A stretch of 64,000 nt of DNA from Polytrichum commune (lineage: Eukaryota > Streptophyta > Polytrichopsida > Polytrichales > Polytrichaceae), in assembly GCA_950295325.1 (NCBI GenBank), contig OX485807.1, positions 52,730,440-52,794,439 of the forward strand, read 5' to 3'. Both the position numbers and the translations under genes were made by a program. The number at the start of each line of letters is the position of its first letter. Position 1 is the first letter of the stretch. Of this stretch, positions 60,635-64,000 are shown in pieces. Below the pieces are notes generated by a model. The model was not told the origin of the DNA. It saw only the letters and a list, made by a program, of their open reading frames with translations, and did not search any database.

Positions 60635-62439
60635 ACAACAACCTCTTATATTATTATGATTTAAACATATGTAAGCATATGTGTCGATGATATGGAATGT
60701 TTTTATGTAAGGTGCTTCAAGAATCAACAATTTTCAGCCATGATAGATTTCATTGAAAAAAAAGTATTTGGCACCTTATATATTTCCGAGAGACTAGTGC
60801 AATGTTCAATATGAATTTTCATCCCCATTGCTAGACATAAGAAAATAAGTGATATATTGGTAAGTCCTTCCTTTCTTTCATGAAAGGCAAGACATTCAAA
60901 TTCTTGTAAATCTCGATAAGTATAGATTGCCATCAATGAAGTTATGACAATTCTATTGTTTAAAGAATTGGAAGCTGAACCTTGAAGCAACTTACAATAA
61001 CATTATTTGATTGGTTGCCACCTCACTAGAACTATATATTTCAATATTTATGTATTCACTAAGAATTTATGAAGACTTGACCATTGAGATCTTCATTAAA
61101 AATGTGTTGGAACTGAATTGGGAAGAGAAAGTATTTTGCAGTGGGAAGTAGCCAAAGATAAAAATCTCAATTTCCGACAGCCATTGATGGAGAAGGATCA
61201 TATCAAATCATATCAAAGTTAATGTACTAAAATAATTGGTAGCAACACTAACTACATGAAAACATAGGGAAAACACAAGGAAAAACATAGGCATTGCAAT
61301 TTCTAGCTTATTGTCGAACACAAATATCAATTTTGGTATACTACTCATGATGGCAATAATTGCCCAAGTCCAAGGAAAGAAATTATCGAGTATGTAAGCT
61401 TCAATTTATGTTTCCACTATCTTTCCAAGATCAACTTCACTTTGGAATTGTGTTTGATTTTATGATTTTGGCTACAACCCTAGTCCACATCAAATAACCT
61501 TCGTATACTTATATTTACTGAGCTATCATCTACTTTCATCCCTTTATTGAACAAAGGAGGGTAAGGAAGCATAAAGTGCCAAAGTTGATCATATGTCTTG
61601 GTCATGCAATTTCAAAGATCTTATTGTAGCATGTAACCAACTTCAATGCCCACTTACACTATTTGATTTCTCGTTCATATGAAATAATGAAAAAAATGTA
61701 GAGCCAAAGTGAAATTTATGACTTCCGGGCAATGTCTAATTTTTTTTTTTACCTTATGCATAAATGACATGACGGATGATGATCTACATCCCTTAGCAAA
61801 CCATGCAAAGGAATAGGAGATTGAGCTAGAACAAACAAAAATAGGTTCGGAACCAAGACACAAGTCTCAAAACATGGGAACATTCAATGTAGTATGCATT
61901 CATGTATACTACCCATGAATACATGTGGTATACATATGAAGGGCCGCCTTTAACATTCCTCAAATGCATGGTAACATTCTTCACAATGCACAATTGAGCA
62001 CATGAAGGGGCATGACCTACGTCTAGAAGAAATGAACCCACCATATGTCTCATTCTCCATGGATACAAAAAGTTGATGGGCCATGTAGTCAAAACATGGG
62101 AACATTCAATGCATGGGCAGCATGGGATCCCCATCAAGTGTGAACACCCTAATATATGTGCATTGGAAAAAAATTCTATCCTCCTTTTGGGTGGTTTGCC
62201 AACTGAAAAATTGTATTTCATTTTGTCACAATTATCATTGCCAAAAGTTCATGGCCTTTGATGTCTTTCCAATGAATGACAACTTATAATTAATGCCAAG
62301 ATCTCCTAGTTCAAATGTGTATGTGCAAATGCTTACACAATAATGTTTACAATCATATCGGCATTTGGAAATACCCATAATTAGTCGCTTTTTCCTCAAC
62401 TCCCTCCTCTCATATCTCTTTGTTCAAGATCCATATATA
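60635..62439. other. Intergenic, no gene seen
   Basis: Follows the coiled-coil stop codon. A direct repeat AAAACATGGGAACATTCAAT occurs near 61869 and 62092. The 131-aa open frame on the minus strand (62221-61826) includes this repeat and has no recognisable domain. I see no gene. Confidence 0.45.
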
Positions 62440-63233
62440 TTCTTGTCTCGGGGAGTTCACTAGACATGTATATATGTATACATGTGCGTGACAAGGGTAT
62501 TTATTCAAGGGGTATTTAATTATCCATCCTTAATTTTTTGTACCGTATTATTATATAATTTGCTAATTTCTTGTTTTTTAAATGACCCTATAATTACTTT
62601 TAAATTTGATGAAGCTCTAATTTTAAGCTAGGTATGTTCATTATAATTACTTTATTTTGCTCCAAAGGGTTTAAGAGCATTCAAAGTACTAAGTCACCAA
62701 AATCCAAAACACAACAAGGGTTTACATTAAGAGTATTCATAAACAGTTTCAAACAACAAGATCAACCCATGTTCCTCAATCAAGTTACACACACAATTAA
62801 ACACAACGGTACTGAGTGTCAAAAAAAACAATTAAAACGCCAACAACAAAGCAAGCAAAAATAGGGTCCATGCAATAATGTCGAAGGGTATAGAGTTAAT
62901 ACTACAACATTCTGCTTGAAGCAGACAAACACAAGACCAACCAAAACTCCTAGTTTTTCATCCAAAATCTTCCCGCCTCTGAACACAAAGGACAGCCTAT
63001 TTCAAAAAAAACCTAGGATCCTTAAATCCTACGGTATATTTTTACAAATATTTTTAAAATATGCATTATTTGTATCAAGCCTATATTATTTATAATACAA
63101 ATTTTATCATACATACTCACCTATATTACTTCTAAGAAAATTCTAATTTTTTCCTTTTGTGAATATAAATTACCCTATATTTTCCCGCACGTTGTTTTCT
63201 AATATTATCGCACTGAACTCCCCGAGATTCTTG
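62440..63233. mobile_element. TIR element with 6-bp target duplication
   Basis: Perfect 14-bp inverted termini TCTCGGGGAGTTCA at 62446-62459 and 63214-63227 enclose 782 bp. TTCTTG flanks both sides (62440-62445 and 63228-63233) as a perfect direct repeat. The interior is AT-rich with no transposase. The 6-bp duplication does not point to a common plant superfamily. Confidence 0.65.
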
Positions 63234-64000
63234 TTCATTGGCCAAAGCGTTTTGTGAACTGGATTCATTCATGGCGTTCTACAATCTCCATAATCCAAGT
63301 TCTTCATTTTCAATACTTCATCCCCTATTTGCCCAAAACATGTAATGGTAGAGTATGTTTGTTATTTTCTTATCCAACAATATTTGCAATAAAAAAGGAT
63401 TCTATCATTTCCCACTACCCTCCCACTTTTGGTTCACTTGTTGCTCCATGCTAAGTTGTTCTCAGCTTGCTCCTCTAAGCTTTGTGGCATGCTCCCACAC
63501 TCCATGACGCAATTTCTACTGACTTTCATCTCTAGGCGCTCCTTTGAACCCCATAATCCTTGATTTTGAGTTTGTTTTGCAAGCTTGCTTACGAGGTTTT
63601 GATTTGTGGCTTGAAGAGGGCCAACCTTCTACTAAGGTTCACATAGTACACACATTGCTTCCCTTAGGGTTTCATTGAGCATCGAGAAGGTGTCTTGTTG
63701 TTTGCCATCTTCAATTGTTGTTTAGGATAATGGCATTCAAGGTAGGTTTTTGGCAATTGAGTTCTAATTGCTCTATAAGGGTTGAATACATGAATTAATT
63801 GGCCACAATTTGTGTTCCAAGTTGTTTCATCAACAATATCACATGACAATGCCAAATTGTCAATTGGCCTACCCCCTCTTTTGCTAAATCCATCTCTAAA
63901 TGCACCTTAGTGTCATCTTGCAATCAATGACCTTGTAAAAATGTATGAATATTAAGTAGCTGAAACATAGCTAAACACATGTATGGATTGTTTCCCAAAT
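63234..64000. other. Intergenic, no gene seen
   Basis: No convincing coding exon, RNA gene or repeat. A gene could begin beyond the window edge. Confidence 0.4.

Noticed and set aside
61826-62221. 131-aa minus-strand open frame as a gene
   Set aside because: It spans a direct repeat that makes a duplicated ECSHVL word, lacks splice or domain support and is in repeat-rich intergenic DNA.

Overview
This is nuclear DNA from a streptophyte plant or alga, roughly 35-37% GC, with intron-rich genes in a matrix of decayed transposons. All gene models were built by hand by translating exons and checking splice phase. Two genes are plainly plant-type: RFC3, the DNA clamp-loader subunit, and PRL1/PLRG1, the spliceosome-associated WD40 protein. 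A third, on the minus strand, is DRC7 (CCDC135/FAP50 family), a subunit of the nexin-dynein regulatory complex of motile 9+2 axonemes. DRC7 implies an organism with flagellated cells, so a charophyte alga or a land plant with swimming sperm (bryophyte, lycophyte, fern, cycad or Ginkgo). The long introns argue against compact genomes such as Selaginella. I cannot name the species.

Layout. 1-5 kb: transposon debris, including a Mutator-type MITE, a dead PIF/Harbinger transposase and a TA-flanked MITE. 5.0-9.3 kb: RFC3 (+), 11 exons, 354 aa, with a duplicated pyrimidine-rich leader and a strong hairpin upstream. 10.1-16.1 kb: a decayed A/C-rich, G-poor LINE with two MITEs nested in it. 17.4-24.0 kb: a 70-bp GA tract, then PRL1 (+), 16 exons, 500 aa, including a 25-nt microexon. 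24.6-38.4 kb: DRC7 (-), at least 19 exons, convergent with PRL1; its introns hold a foldback element, a MITE, a Helitron-like element, a 5S-like fragment and two decayed copies of one of its own exons. 39.3-44.6 kb: an LRR-Kelch protein (-), 14 exons, 530 aa, just upstream of DRC7 on the same strand. 44.6-50.5 kb: intergenic, with two TIR elements and a decayed ORF of unknown family. 50.5-60.6 kb: a long coiled-coil protein (+), 17 exons, 533 aa. 60.6-64.0 kb: intergenic, with one TIR element that has a 6-bp target duplication.

RFC3 and PRL1 are housekeeping nuclear genes with unrelated jobs. DRC7, the LRR-Kelch protein and the coiled-coil protein sit side by side. DRC7 is axonemal. LRR domains and long coiled coils are common in axonemal complexes, so the other two are candidates for sperm-flagellum genes, but that is inference from position and architecture only. 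Both are complete, splice-phase-consistent models that I cannot assign to a named family.
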